Virus record (IMG/VR): IMGVR_UViG_3300031707_002920
Location: 1-64,000 of that record
Length of the DNA: 64,000 nt
Source of the DNA: a virus
Strand: one strand, 5' to 3'
Part shown: piece after piece, positions 23,469-31,224 of the stretch
How the letters are laid out: each line of letters opens with the position of its first letter
Numbering within the stretch: position 1 is the stretch's first letter
Notes under the pieces: model-generated
What the model saw: only the letters and a program-made list of their open reading frames with translations
What the model was told of the DNA's origin: nothing
Databases searched by the model: none
Made by a program: the position numbers and the translations under genes

Positions 23469-23672
23469 GTGAATCATGCGAGCAAAGGTCATGCAGATTT
23501 AAATGTCGATGCAATTGAATTCGATAAAAATCCTGAAGATACAACGGAACTTTTACTTGCGAATTTATACACATTACTCTTAATGATGAATATTTTTGTA
23601 AAATATGACGATGTAAAATGTAAAGAAGAATATAAATTAGAAAATGGAACAACAATTAAATTTATTCGATAA
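23469..23672 (+). CDS. Protein of 67 aa, GTG start, unknown
   Basis: GTG 23469 behind ACGAAAG. Mixed alpha/beta, ending EYKLENGTTIKFIR. No family recognised. Confidence 0.45.
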   Translation: MNHASKGHADLNVDAIEFDKNPEDTTELLLANLYTLLLMMNIFVKYDDVKCKEEYKLENGTTIKFIR

Positions 23673-23716
23673 TCTTTGAGGTTTATAAAAGGCACTTTCA
23701 CTCTCAACAAACCCTT

Positions 23717-23791
23717 GCCCCAGTAGCTCAGCTTGGATAGAGCCACAGTTTTCTAAACTGTACGTCATCGGTTCGAGTCCGATCTGGGGTT
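23717..23791 (+). tRNA. tRNA-Arg(TCT)
   Basis: Acceptor GCCCCAG/CTGGGGT, anticodon arm ACAGT-TTTCTAA-ACTGT, T-arm ATCGG-TTCGAGT-CCGAT. Last tRNA of cluster 2. Confidence 0.92.
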
Positions 23792-23795
23792 TTTT

Positions 23796-24002
23796 ATGAA
23801 AAAATACGGACGACAGAAACAACATCCAGGTAATTTACCTGACAATCATCCACCGAAAAGATTTCGAAATTGGTGGGAAATTGAATATCATAACGGTAAG
23901 TCAAAGAAGCGTGAATGCAGGCAAGCTGCCATTGATATCATCAAAGAACTAATTGAAAAATCCTCTCTTATTACGAACTTTGATAGTATTATTACTCTTT
24001 AA
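23796..24002 (+). CDS. Protein of 68 aa, basic, unknown
   Basis: ATG 23796 only four bases after tRNA-Arg, so the RBS (TGGGGT) would lie inside the tRNA. Starts MKKYGRQKQHPGNLPDNHPP; basic, possibly nucleic-acid binding. Confidence 0.5.
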   Translation: MKKYGRQKQHPGNLPDNHPPKRFRNWWEIEYHNGKSKKRECRQAAIDIIKELIEKSSLITNFDSIITL

Positions 24003-24056
24003 TTATTTTTCGTATGTTTGATAAAATGAACAATTTATATGAAGAGGTAAAAAATT

Positions 24057-24257
24057 ATGGACGAAATTAAAAGGACTCTCATAGAGAAAGCAAAAGAAGA
24101 ATATGGTCATATAAGACCAATTAGGGGTAAATTAGGACAACACATGTCTTTAAATGATTGTTTTACATTACATGATGGTAAACTATTGTTTTGGTTTAAT
24201 ACGTCAGATGATACTACTAGAATGTTAATTAAAGAGGTTGTAAATGGAAGTAATTGA
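24057..24257 (+). CDS. Protein of 66 aa, unknown
   Basis: ATG 24057 with GAAGAGG upstream. Contains HMSLNDCFTLHDGKLLFWFN and a short helix. Overlaps the acyl carrier protein gene by 14 bases. Coupling suggests a related function. Confidence 0.6.
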   Translation: MDEIKRTLIEKAKEEYGHIRPIRGKLGQHMSLNDCFTLHDGKLLFWFNTSDDTTRMLIKEVVNGSN

Positions 24258-24471
24258 TAAAATTAAACAAATAATAGCTGATCAATTATGTATAGAAGAA
24301 TCGTTTATATTAATGCGTTCAAAATTTGAAGACGATTTAGGATCGGATTCAGTAAGCTTAGTTGAAATAATAATTGCTGTAGAAGACGAATTTAATATTA
24401 GTATATCTGATGAAAGTCTTCAAAAGATGAAAACAGTTGAAGATTTAGTTAATCATGTTAAAAACATTTAA
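24244..24471 (+). CDS. acpP: Acyl carrier protein
   Basis: 75 residues of normal ACP length. The phosphopantetheine site reads FEDDLGSDSVSLVEIIIAVE (the Ser in D-S-V, usually D-S-L), with FNISISDE following. ACPs carry acyl groups as 4'-phosphopantetheine thioesters and also bind other bacterial proteins. Phage ACPs are known in several large phages; purpose unclear. Confidence 0.85.
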   Translation: MEVIDKIKQIIADQLCIEESFILMRSKFEDDLGSDSVSLVEIIIAVEDEFNISISDESLQKMKTVEDLVNHVKNI

Positions 24472-24491
24472 CGTTCATCAGAGGTGTTATT

Positions 24492-24983
24492 ATGAAAATA
24501 TTGTTGTTTGTATTATTACTTTGTATAGGCAGTAACGCTAGTGCTAGCGTTAGTGCTATTAACGACACAGTCGATTCATTAAGAACGTATTCGGGCGCTA
24601 TTAAAAAAATTGAAAAATTTTATGCTAAGCAACAACTTGATTATTCTGGTAGAATTTTAACACATGTACTAATTCCTGTTTCAATGTTTCCATTTTTATG
24701 TATGCCAGATTCGATCACAAAAAATTTGCAACGCGGACAATTAGTATGGATGAATTCATTTGAATTAAATATGAGAAAACGAGTTGATAAATCAAATGAA
24801 TATTTGCAAATTGCAACTGTTAGTTATGTCGGGCTGCCTAATGGGCATCCTGATTTTAAAACATATAGATTATTCTTTTTCGTAAAAAATGTAGCGATGG
24901 GAGATTGGGAAGAAACAAGAGATCCATTAGTAGTAATACTTGATCTTACAAGTAAATTAGAAGTCACTTATGGTTGTCATTAA
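24492..24983 (+). CDS. Exported protein, unknown
   Basis: Signal peptide MKILLFVLLLCIGSNASA with cleavage likely near residue 18-20. The mature part (about 145 aa) is mixed, with SMFPFLCMPDSITKNL. A second exported protein of similar design is at 30278. Not recognised. Confidence 0.65.
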   Translation: MKILLFVLLLCIGSNASASVSAINDTVDSLRTYSGAIKKIEKFYAKQQLDYSGRILTHVLIPVSMFPFLCMPDSITKNLQRGQLVWMNSFELNMRKRVDKSNEYLQIATVSYVGLPNGHPDFKTYRLFFFVKNVAMGDWEETRDPLVVILDLTSKLEVTYGCH

Positions 24984-25013
24984 TAATAATCTTATGATTT
25001 TTTAGACAAAAAT

Positions 25014-25716
25014 ATGAAACATCTAATGATAGTCCAAAAAGAATTCTTGAAATATGCGTCAGACGGTCGTTCTATTCCTGTGTCGCAACTTGGCATTCAT
25101 AGACCTGGATCATGGTGGGATGATTTATGATCCTGTGAGCGAGAAAACCCACGGTTTCAACCGTGGGATGAAAGCGAACCAGTACACATAAAAAATAAAT
25201 TACATTCTTTGTGAAAAATAATGTATATTTAAATCCAGACAGAGATTGTTCCTCAAAGCTGAAAATGCTGGTTGAACACTAAAAATCTCTATCTACTTTT
25301 CTCCTTGCTTCAGACCTAATAAATCTGATTCGGAGATCTCAAAGTTTTTAAAAGAACTCAGACTCGGGCTGGAGTCTGTTGAGCGACCCCCGCATCGCCG
25401 CAAGGCGGCAGCACGGGTGAGGGCTCATAGAAGCCCACGACTTTAGTCGTGGGAGCAGTCACCTTATAAAGAACAGATAGCATATCTTAGAAGACATCCA
25501 AAATCATTCTGGAAACGATATCTAAAAAAACCACCTAAAGAAGAAACTATTGAACTTTCTACTGAGCCTTTAATTCAACCTACAGACTATTATGGAGAAG
25601 ATTGGGACAGTCTAACACGAAAAGAACAACTACAGGAATTAGCTTATCATCAACGAAAACAACTTAAAAAACGACAAAACCTTCAACGGCAACTTATACT
25701 AAAGGGCATGATTTAA
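25014..25716 (+). pseudogene. Tag-family gene split by mini-element B
   Basis: Upstream part MKHLMIVQKEFLKYA...WWDDL, downstream part YKEQIAYLRRHPKS and a basic tail to TAA at 25714. Removing 25129-25462 restores the frame exactly and rebuilds the family motif D-D-L-S-Y-K-E-Q. Thirteenth copy of the tag, far from the main cluster. Confidence 0.85.
25129..25462 (+). mobile_element. Non-autonomous IS605-type mini-element (family 1), copy B
   Basis: 334 bp, no ORF. Left end GATCCTGTGAGCGAGAAAAC with a perfect hairpin, right end ending GCAGTCAC, flanked on the left by TTTAT (25124-25128). Insertion is precise with no target duplication, as known for IS200/IS605. The omega-RNA scaffold is kept; the guide would start CTTATAAAGAACAG. 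Confidence 0.88.
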
Positions 25717-25890
25717 CTAAGAAATTAGGGTTAAAGTAATCTTAAGATTAACTTATAATTAATGGTTTTACTACGATATTTATAATGATTATTTATAATA
25801 GAAGTGGTGCTTAGAAGAAAATTTCAGAATTTACTTAATCTCAATTTTCTTCGAATTTCATCCTTCTTTTAAACTAAAAAAGGTTTTAAA
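25717..25890 (+). promoter_or_regulatory. Upstream region of leader 3
   Basis: AT-rich, no gene. CTACGATATTTATAATGATTATT at about 25771 resembles CTACGATATTTAACGTGATT at about 21149 upstream of leader 2, so the two leaders probably share a promoter or regulator site. TATAAT-like boxes occur at 25779 and 25796. Confidence 0.4.
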
Positions 25891-25956
25891 ATGACGATTC
25901 GTAGGCAGCCGCAACAGCAACGTCGCCCTCAACCAGGACGGTGTATGCTCAAGTGA
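25891..25956 (+). CDS. Leader peptide 3 of tRNA cluster 3 (21 aa)
   Basis: ATG 25891 with AAAAAAGG upstream. Of 21 residues five are Arg, five Gln and three Pro. Codons used include AGG, CGG, CGT, CGC, CAG, CAA, CCG, CCT and CCA, that is, a cognate codon for each of the eight tRNAs downstream (Arg CCT, CCG, ACG; Gln CTG, TTG; Pro CGG, GGG, TGG). TGA at 25954-25956 lies inside segment A. Confidence 0.8.
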   Translation: MTIRRQPQQQRRPQPGRCMLK

Positions 25957-26016
25957 AGCTGTCGAATTAACGTTATATTTATTAAAGGCTTCACTTGAAA
26001 AAGTGGAGCCTTTTTT
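25950..26016 (+). promoter_or_regulatory. Attenuator 3
   Basis: A = CAAGTGAAGC (25950-25959), B = GCTTCACTTG (25988-25997), C = AAGTGGAGCC (26001-26010), then six Ts. A:B is 10 perfect pairs; B:C with a GAAA loop is a strong intrinsic terminator. Ends 16 bases before tRNA-Pro. Confidence 0.8.
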
Positions 26017-26032
26017 ATTGTTGAAATAAGCA

Positions 26033-26107
26033 CGGGACGTAATGCAGTGGGAGCATGCAACATTTGGGATGTTGTAGTCGTCGGTTCGAATCCGACCGTC
26101 CCGACCA
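26033..26107 (+). tRNA. tRNA-Pro(TGG)
   Basis: Acceptor CGGGACG/CGTCCCG, anticodon arm CAACA-TTTGGGA-TGTTG, T-arm GTCGG-TTCGAAT-CCGAC, encoded CCA. Confidence 0.95.
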
Positions 26108-26114
26108 ATTTTAT

Positions 26115-26189
26115 TGGAGTATAGCTCAATGATAGAGCACTGAGCTCTGGACTCAGATGTTTGAGGTTTAAATCCTCATACCCCAGCCA
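26115..26189 (+). tRNA. tRNA-Gln(CTG)
   Basis: Acceptor TGGAGTA/TACCCCA (one mismatch, weak U1-A72 as in Gln), G73, encoded CCA, anticodon arm CTGAG-CTCTGGA-CTCAG. Confidence 0.92.
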
Positions 26190-26194
26190 AGTTT

Positions 26195-26267
26195 CGGGAT
26201 GTATTTCAAATGGTAGAATTTCTGATCCGGGATCAGAAGGTTAGCAGTTCAAGTCTGCTCATCCCGA
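26195..26267 (+). tRNA. tRNA-Pro(CGG)
   Basis: Acceptor CGGGATG/CATCCCG, anticodon arm TCTGA-TCCGGGA-TCAGA, T-arm AGCAG-TTCAAGT-CTGCT. Confidence 0.93.
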
Positions 26268-26291
26268 TTACATAAGTGTCTGATTGTAAAA

Positions 26292-26366
26292 CGGAGCGTG
26301 GCCCAGTCGGTTCAGGGCTCCTGAACGGGGTTCAGGAGATCGGCAGTTCGAATCTGCCCGCTCCGA
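26292..26366 (+). tRNA. tRNA-Pro(GGG)
   Basis: Acceptor CGGAGCG/CGCTCCG, D-arm GCCC/GGGC, anticodon arm CCTGA-ACGGGGT-TCAGG. Base 33 is C instead of the near-universal T. Confidence 0.87.
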
Positions 26367-26371
26367 TTAAT

Positions 26372-26446
26372 GTTCCTATAGCTCAACTGGATTAGAGCAG
26401 TAGTTTCCGATACTACAGGTTAACCGTTCAAATCGGTTTAGGAACA
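26372..26446 (+). tRNA. tRNA-Arg(CCG)
   Basis: Acceptor GTTCCTA/TAGGAAC, anticodon arm GTAGT-TTCCGAT-ACTAC, T-arm AACCG-TTCAAAT-CGGTT. Confidence 0.93.
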
Positions 26447-26453
26447 ATAAATT

Positions 26454-26527
26454 AGGGGTGTAGCTCAGTTGGCTAGAGCAGCAGATTTTGATTCTGCGAG
26501 TCGTGGGTTCGAGTCCCTCCACCCCCA
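26454..26527 (+). tRNA. tRNA-Gln(TTG)
   Basis: Acceptor AGGGGTG/CACCCCC with 1-72 unpaired, anticodon arm GCAGA-TTTTGAT-TCTGC, T-arm GTGGG-TTCGAGT-CCCTC. Confidence 0.9.
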
Positions 26528-26534
26528 TTAACAT

Positions 26535-26608
26535 ATCTCTATAGCTCAATGGATTAGAGCAGCGATTTCCTACATCGCAGGTTGAGAGTTCAAATCTCTC
26601 TAGAGATA
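26535..26608 (+). tRNA. tRNA-Arg(CCT)
   Basis: Acceptor ATCTCTA/TAGAGAT, anticodon arm GCGAT-TTCCTAC-ATCGC, T-arm GAGAG-TTCAAAT-CTCTC. Confidence 0.93.
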
Positions 26609-26621
26609 CTATTTCAATATG

Positions 26622-26692
26622 CTTGTTTCTTAATTCAACGGTAGAATGCAAGCTTTGAAACTTGACACAGAGGTTCGACACCTTTTGCTATT
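26622..26692 (+). pseudogene. Degenerate tRNA
   Basis: D-arm ATTC/GAAT, anticodon stem CAAG/CTTG with an eight-base loop CTTTGAAA, and T-arm AGAGG-TTCGACA-CCTTT are visible, but the acceptor strands do not pair. Anticodon TTG or TGA depending on loop register. A decayed member of cluster 3. Confidence 0.5.
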
Positions 26693-26712
26693 GCTATTTC
26701 TAGTAAAATGAT

Positions 26713-27036
26713 ATGAACAATGTAATTCAGAAAAACTTGTACAAAACTTGTACAAGATGTAAATTAACAAAACCTATTGAAGAGTTTTATAAACAGGTTC
26801 AAGGAATATATGGTTGCAAGAGTGAGTGTAAAGAGTGTTCAAAAAAATTAACAAGCGACGATTATCAAATACATAAAAAAGAAAGAAATGCTACAAAAAG
26901 AAAATGGTGCATAAGAAATAGGAAAAGATATAATGAAGTCCATTTAAAATGGGTACACGATAATAGAGAGCATTACAACGCTTATCATAGAGAGTATAAA
27001 CAAAGACAAGCTCGTTTATTTGTGCCTGTTTCCTAA
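26713..27036 (+). CDS. Zinc-binding phage protein inside tRNA cluster 3
   Basis: 107 residues with CTRCKLTKPIEEFYK and CKSECKECSKK, two Cys pairs followed by basic repeats (NRKRYNEVHLKWV, REHYNAYHREYK). This layout is common in HNH-family and gene-49-like phage proteins, but no HNH catalytic triad is visible. The last five codons and stop lie inside tRNA-Arg(ACG). Confidence 0.7.
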   Translation: MNNVIQKNLYKTCTRCKLTKPIEEFYKQVQGIYGCKSECKECSKKLTSDDYQIHKKERNATKRKWCIRNRKRYNEVHLKWVHDNREHYNAYHREYKQRQARLFVPVS

Positions 27037-27094
27037 CAGGATAGGGGATCAGATTACGAATCTGATTGTGAGAGTTCGAATCTCTCCAGGCACA
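27022..27094 (+). tRNA. tRNA-Arg(ACG)
   Basis: Acceptor GTGCCTG/CAGGCAC, D-arm TCCT/AGGGG region, anticodon arm TCAGA-TTACGAA-TCTGA, T-arm GAGAG-TTCGAAT-CTCTC. Needs A34-to-I editing to read CGC/CGA. Overlaps the 3' end of the preceding CDS. Confidence 0.9.
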
Positions 27095-27230
27095 CTTTTT
27101 TCTTCATAGTTAATCTCACCTGATTGGTAAATTAAATTTAAAATTTATCATAAGATCAAATTTGAAGAACTGATTAGTTCGTGAAAAATGTATAGAAATT
27201 TATAAATGTACTAAACTAAAAAGGATCTTT

Positions 27231-28457
27231 ATGAAGAAAAATGTATTAATTATTGGTGCTGGCGGTGTTGCACAAGTAGCAGCTCATAAATGTGCACAAA
27301 ATAATGATATTTTAGGTGATATTTGTATTGCATCTCGTACTAAAAGCAAATGTGAAGAAATAATTAATGGTATTTATCGATTGAATAATTTAAAAGATAA
27401 GACAAAAATGATATGCTCACGACAAATAGACGCTCTAAACGTGCAGTCTACAATACAATTGATAAAAGATACGAATTCATCAATTGTACTGAATTTAGGA
27501 TCAGCGTTTATTAACATGTCAGTTCTTGAAGCATGTATTCAAGCTAAAGTAGATTATTTAGACACTGCGATTCATGAAGAACTTGATAGAGTAGCAACTA
27601 TTTGCGAACCACCGCCGTGGTACGCAAATTACGAATGGAAAAGGAAAGATCGTTGTACCGCTGCTAAAATTAATGCTATTTTGGGCGTAGGTTTCGATCC
27701 AGGCGTCGTCAATGCTTATTGTAAGCTTGCTGCAAATGAATATTTTGATAAAATTGATACTATCGATATTATGGATGTAAATGACGGTCGTCATGGTAAG
27801 TATTTTGCTACTAATTTTGATCCAGAAATTAATTTTAGAGAATTTGTTGGTACGGTATTAACGTGGGTCGATCAAAAATGGGTCCGTAAATCGATGCATT
27901 CTGAAAAAATGATTTATAAATTCCCGATAGTTGGTGAACAGACGATTTATCTTACAGGTCACGACGAATTACATTCATTGTCTAAAAATATAGATGCTAA
28001 TAGTATTCGATTTTGGATGGGATTTAGCGATCATTATATTAATTGTTTTACCGTGCTTAAAAATATTGGTCTGTTATCAGAAAAACCAGTAATTGTCGAA
28101 GGTTGCGAAATTAGACCGTTGAAAGTAGTTAAAGCTTGTTTACCTGATCCTAAGACATTAGCACCCGATTATAAAGGTAAAACATGCATCGGCTGTCTAG
28201 TGAAAGGCACAAGAGATAATCAAAATAGAGAATTGTTTATTTATAACATCTGCGATCACGAAGATTGTTATCGTGAAACAGCGTCGCAGGCAATAAGTTA
28301 TACTGCAGGCGTACCGATTGTAGCAGCTGCCATACTTGTTGCGACAGACGTGTGGAGTCCTAAAACCATGGTAAATGTCGAAGAATTGCAGCCTGACGTA
28401 TTTCTGCGATTGCTTGATAAGATGGGCCTCCCGACAACGCTAAGCTTTTTAAAATGA
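27231..28457 (+). CDS. Carboxynorspermidine/saccharopine dehydrogenase-like protein
   Basis: 408 residues. N-terminal Rossmann motif VLIIGAGGVAQVAAHKCAQN, then DYLDTAIHEE, LGVGFDPGVVNAYC and IDIMDVNDGRHGKYF, all characteristic of carboxynorspermidine (carboxyspermidine) synthase in the saccharopine-dehydrogenase family. The enzyme reductively joins aspartate semialdehyde to a diamine in polyamine synthesis, using NADPH. Full family length. Polyamines may neutralise packaged DNA (inference). First gene after tRNA cluster 3; AAAAAGGATC upstream. Confidence 0.85.
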   Translation: MKKNVLIIGAGGVAQVAAHKCAQNNDILGDICIASRTKSKCEEIINGIYRLNNLKDKTKMICSRQIDALNVQSTIQLIKDTNSSIVLNLGSAFINMSVLEACIQAKVDYLDTAIHEELDRVATICEPPPWYANYEWKRKDRCTAAKINAILGVGFDPGVVNAYCKLAANEYFDKIDTIDIMDVNDGRHGKYFATNFDPEINFREFVGTVLTWVDQKWVRKSMHSEKMIYKFPIVGEQTIYLTGHDELHSLSKNIDANSIRFWMGFSDHYINCFTVLKNIGLLSEKPVIVEGCEIRPLKVVKACLPDPKTLAPDYKGKTCIGCLVKGTRDNQNRELFIYNICDHEDCYRETASQAISYTAGVPIVAAAILVATDVWSPKTMVNVEELQPDVFLRLLDKMGLPTTLSFLK

Positions 28458-28467
28458 TTAGATTAAT

Positions 28468-29025
28468 ATGAATGTGTATGTGCTTTCTCGCCAAGAAATT
28501 GAACATATTATTACGTCGCATTATAAGAAATTTAATAAATGGGCATTGATTTCAATTTATAATATGTCAGGACCATTACTCAATGAGTGTACTAAAGAAA
28601 TATTACGTCTTATTGGTTGTCATAAAACGTTAAGCCTTAAGTTTTCTGATATTTCAAACACTGAATATTATAGATTAATAAATCAGTTTAAGACGAGAGC
28701 AGTCAATAGATTATTTTTATTTTCAACTGTTCAAGCGAAGAAAATAATATCTTTTGTAGATCGTATAAATACTAATACCACTGATCTAGTCGTCCATTGT
28801 GAGGCCGGAATAAGTAGATCTGGAGCTGTCGCATTATTTGCTTGTAGATATTTAAATTTAGATGAACAGCAATTTTGGCAATTAAATAAACGCAAAGGCA
28901 AGCATAAACAGATTCAGCCTAATCGATATGTGTATGACACGCTATATCACGTGTCGGGTATGAAGAAGTTATATCAAAGTTTTTGGCAAGGCGCTATAAG
29001 CGACAAACTTACAACAAAAACTTGA
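28468..29025 (+). CDS. Dual-specificity/tyrosine phosphatase-like protein
   Basis: 185 residues with the Cys-based phosphatase loop HCEAGISRSGA (H-C-x5-R-S) at about 110. The upstream FSDISNT could supply the general acid Asp. Likely dephosphorylates protein or RNA ends. Ends just before a zinc-binding gene. Confidence 0.8.
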   Translation: MNVYVLSRQEIEHIITSHYKKFNKWALISIYNMSGPLLNECTKEILRLIGCHKTLSLKFSDISNTEYYRLINQFKTRAVNRLFLFSTVQAKKIISFVDRINTNTTDLVVHCEAGISRSGAVALFACRYLNLDEQQFWQLNKRKGKHKQIQPNRYVYDTLYHVSGMKKLYQSFWQGAISDKLTTKT

Positions 29026-29042
29026 CTAAACAAGGAGGAGTC

Positions 29043-29258
29043 ATGTTTTGTGCATCATGTAATATTGAAGTAGACAATGATGATTTTACATGTGAAGAGT
29101 GTGGTAGCGCTTTATGTGAAACTTGTTATAAAGAAAATGATAGTTTATGTAAAGATTGTGTAAATACATTAGTTAATGATGACGAAGAAGTTAGTGAGTT
29201 GGGAAAATCTAAAAATACAACATTTGATTACGACGCCGCTTTTAACGAAGATGAATAA
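29043..29258 (+). CDS. Small zinc-binding protein, 71 aa
   Basis: ATG 29043 with AAGGAGGAGTC upstream. Four Cys pairs (CASC, CEEC, CETC, CKDC) in the first 40 residues make a B-box or RING-like double zinc site; the C-terminal half is very acidic. Function unknown. Confidence 0.65.
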   Translation: MFCASCNIEVDNDDFTCEECGSALCETCYKENDSLCKDCVNTLVNDDEEVSELGKSKNTTFDYDAAFNEDE

Positions 29259-29260
29259 TT

Positions 29261-29926
29261 ATGAATTTTGCGAATTTTATTGAAACATGTCGAGTATTGA
29301 GGGCAACGTCGACTGCAGCTATTGTTAGTTTAGTGTTTGCAGACATCGAGCACGAATATAATATGTCATACAGACATTATCACAACAAATCGCATATTGA
29401 AGATTGCCAGGCTGAATTAAAACAAATTATAGCAGATGATGCTAAATTGCTTGATTTGTATGAAATAGCAATTATCTCATTTGCGATTTATTATCACGAT
29501 ATTGTTATGTTATATCAAAACTACGTGTGTTCTTGCGAATGGTTGTCAACGCAACGTTCAGAATATGATTGTTTGCGGTTAGGCATAGACTCCAATGTAC
29601 AGCGCGATGCTAGGCTGCTTATATTAGCAACAGAATTAAGTAGGCAAACGACACAATTATTTTTAACATCGTCTAAGCAAAAGATTATAGCTGACATTGA
29701 TATTTCAGTGTTTGGTAAAAATATGCAAGATTTACTAGAAGTAGAGCAACAAATTAGACAAGAACATTTTTACGTACCAAATGATTTATACATTAAAGAA
29801 CGAACTAAGATATTACAATCATTTTTAGATCGACCACATGTTTATCACACTCCATATTTTTGTGAAAAATATGAGAAAATTGCGATTGATAATTTGAAAG
29901 AACTAATCATTAGTTTAAAAGAGTAA
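29261..29926 (+). CDS. HD-superfamily metal-dependent phosphohydrolase
   Basis: 221 residues. The family pattern is YRHYHNKSHIEDC and FAIYYHDIVM, with His and the HD pair in place. Likely a nucleotide or phosphate-ester hydrolase. Two bases after the previous stop. Confidence 0.75.
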   Translation: MNFANFIETCRVLRATSTAAIVSLVFADIEHEYNMSYRHYHNKSHIEDCQAELKQIIADDAKLLDLYEIAIISFAIYYHDIVMLYQNYVCSCEWLSTQRSEYDCLRLGIDSNVQRDARLLILATELSRQTTQLFLTSSKQKIIADIDISVFGKNMQDLLEVEQQIRQEHFYVPNDLYIKERTKILQSFLDRPHVYHTPYFCEKYEKIAIDNLKELIISLKE

Positions 29927-29927
29927 T

Positions 29928-30281
29928 ATGCGAGGTTACATACGAGTATATGATTGTGAAAATAATATTAGTGTACAATGGACACGATATCCAATAACAC
30001 GTTTAAAAATACCGTTTGAAACAGGCATCGCAGAAGCTAACACTATAAATGATAAAGATTGGTGGATTACTCGCGTATTAGTTAATCCTAAATCGCTTCG
30101 AAATAAAGGTATTGGTTCTCGGATTTTAACTCGATTATGTAAAGAAATTAGAAAGAAGAATTATAAATCAATATCTGTAGCGCCCGGTGGATATGATAAC
30201 GATAAATCTCGACAATTTAAGTTTTATCAAAAAAATGGTTTTCGTATTTCTACTACATCAAAAGAATTATTATTATTATGA
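29928..30281 (+). CDS. GNAT-family acetyltransferase
   Basis: 117 residues with the GNAT core: ITRVLVNPKSLRNKGIGSRI (acetyl-CoA loop R/Q-x-x-G-x-G), then FKFYQKNGFRIS. Substrate unknown. Overlaps the next start by ATGA. Confidence 0.8.
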   Translation: MRGYIRVYDCENNISVQWTRYPITRLKIPFETGIAEANTINDKDWWITRVLVNPKSLRNKGIGSRILTRLCKEIRKKNYKSISVAPGGYDNDKSRQFKFYQKNGFRISTTSKELLLL

Positions 30282-30748
30282 AAACGCTTGTATTTATATT
30301 TTTAATAGTACTGTGTTGTAATGCATCTGACTCATTAGCTGACTCAATTACAAGTATAATTAATAAAAAAGGTGAAAATTTTATTATCAATTGCTTAGCT
30401 GATAGGGTCAAATTAGACCTTGATACTATAGACGAGTTTGAATGGACGTATCAATCTTTAAGGACATTTCCTATTAAAACCGGTGATACATTTAATATTC
30501 CTGGTTGCGATGAAGATAAAAATTATAAAACCATTGTAGGATTCAACAATATTATTTATTTATTTGATAATAAAACTGCTATAATTGGTATTAAATATCG
30601 GTATGCATCATTTAATGATGATGAGCCTTATATATATACGACACTTAAATATGAGATTAAGACAGTTTTAAGTCAATGGCCAATGTGGAAATTTGTAAAA
30701 TGTTATTATACGGTGACGTCAAAAAATCAAATTATGGGAATTCAATGA
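30278..30748 (+). CDS. Exported protein, unknown
   Basis: Signal peptide MKTLVFIFLIVLCCNASDSL, mature part about 135 aa with aromatic beta strands. Similar in plan to 24492. Not recognised. Confidence 0.6.
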   Translation: MKTLVFIFLIVLCCNASDSLADSITSIINKKGENFIINCLADRVKLDLDTIDEFEWTYQSLRTFPIKTGDTFNIPGCDEDKNYKTIVGFNNIIYLFDNKTAIIGIKYRYASFNDDEPYIYTTLKYEIKTVLSQWPMWKFVKCYYTVTSKNQIMGIQ

Positions 30749-30795
30749 CAATAATGTTGATTATTTAATTGATAATCACTTTAACACGATAGACC

Positions 30796-31207
30796 GGGGG
30801 TGTAAGGTTTCGACAGATTGGGTGAAGTAACAGTTGCATGTAGAGGAAATCACTGGTTGGCCTCTTAAATCATCCGGTGAACTTTAACTGCCAACACAGG
30901 TGCAGTTCTGGGTGCAAAATTCGCAACACAGTTTGCTGTTCTTTGCGGATTGACCTCCCAGGTCAGCGTTGCTTAATTTAAAAGCAACAGAGTTTTAGTG
31001 AGAGCCACGGTAGCTAAAACTTCAAGTAGTGTGGATAGGACAACCGAATCGCAGTAGAGAAGGGGACCGAAATGACGTCTGCGCCTCTTACTTGTGAAGC
31101 TTGCTGATTCTTAGTAATAAGATAAGAGGAAGTTACAGAATCAGATAAACATGTAGTAACTGTTATAGAGCACATTCTGGACAGGGGTTCAATTCCCCTC
31201 ACCTCCA
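30796..31207 (+). ncRNA. ssrA: tmRNA (ssrA)
   Basis: 5' GGGGGTGTAAGGTTTCGACA pairs with 3' CACCTCC; T-arm GGACAGGGG-TTCAATT-CCCCTC; PK1 (AGAGG/CCTCT and TCACTGG/CCGGTGA). The resume codon is probably GCC at 30890 after AACTTTAACT; the tag frame then runs 28 codons to TAA, inside a GTTGCTT/AAGCAAC hairpin (H5). The tag starts A-N-T-G and ends V-S-V-A, longer than most and without the usual A-L-A-A end. Followed by a T run (31208-31213). Confidence 0.92.
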
Positions 31208-31224
31208 TTTTTTCTAAAAATCAA

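Noticed and set aside
25929-26681. Minus-strand ORFs of 66 and 101 aa
   Set aside because: They are antisense to tRNA genes; their repeated motifs come from tRNA T-arms.
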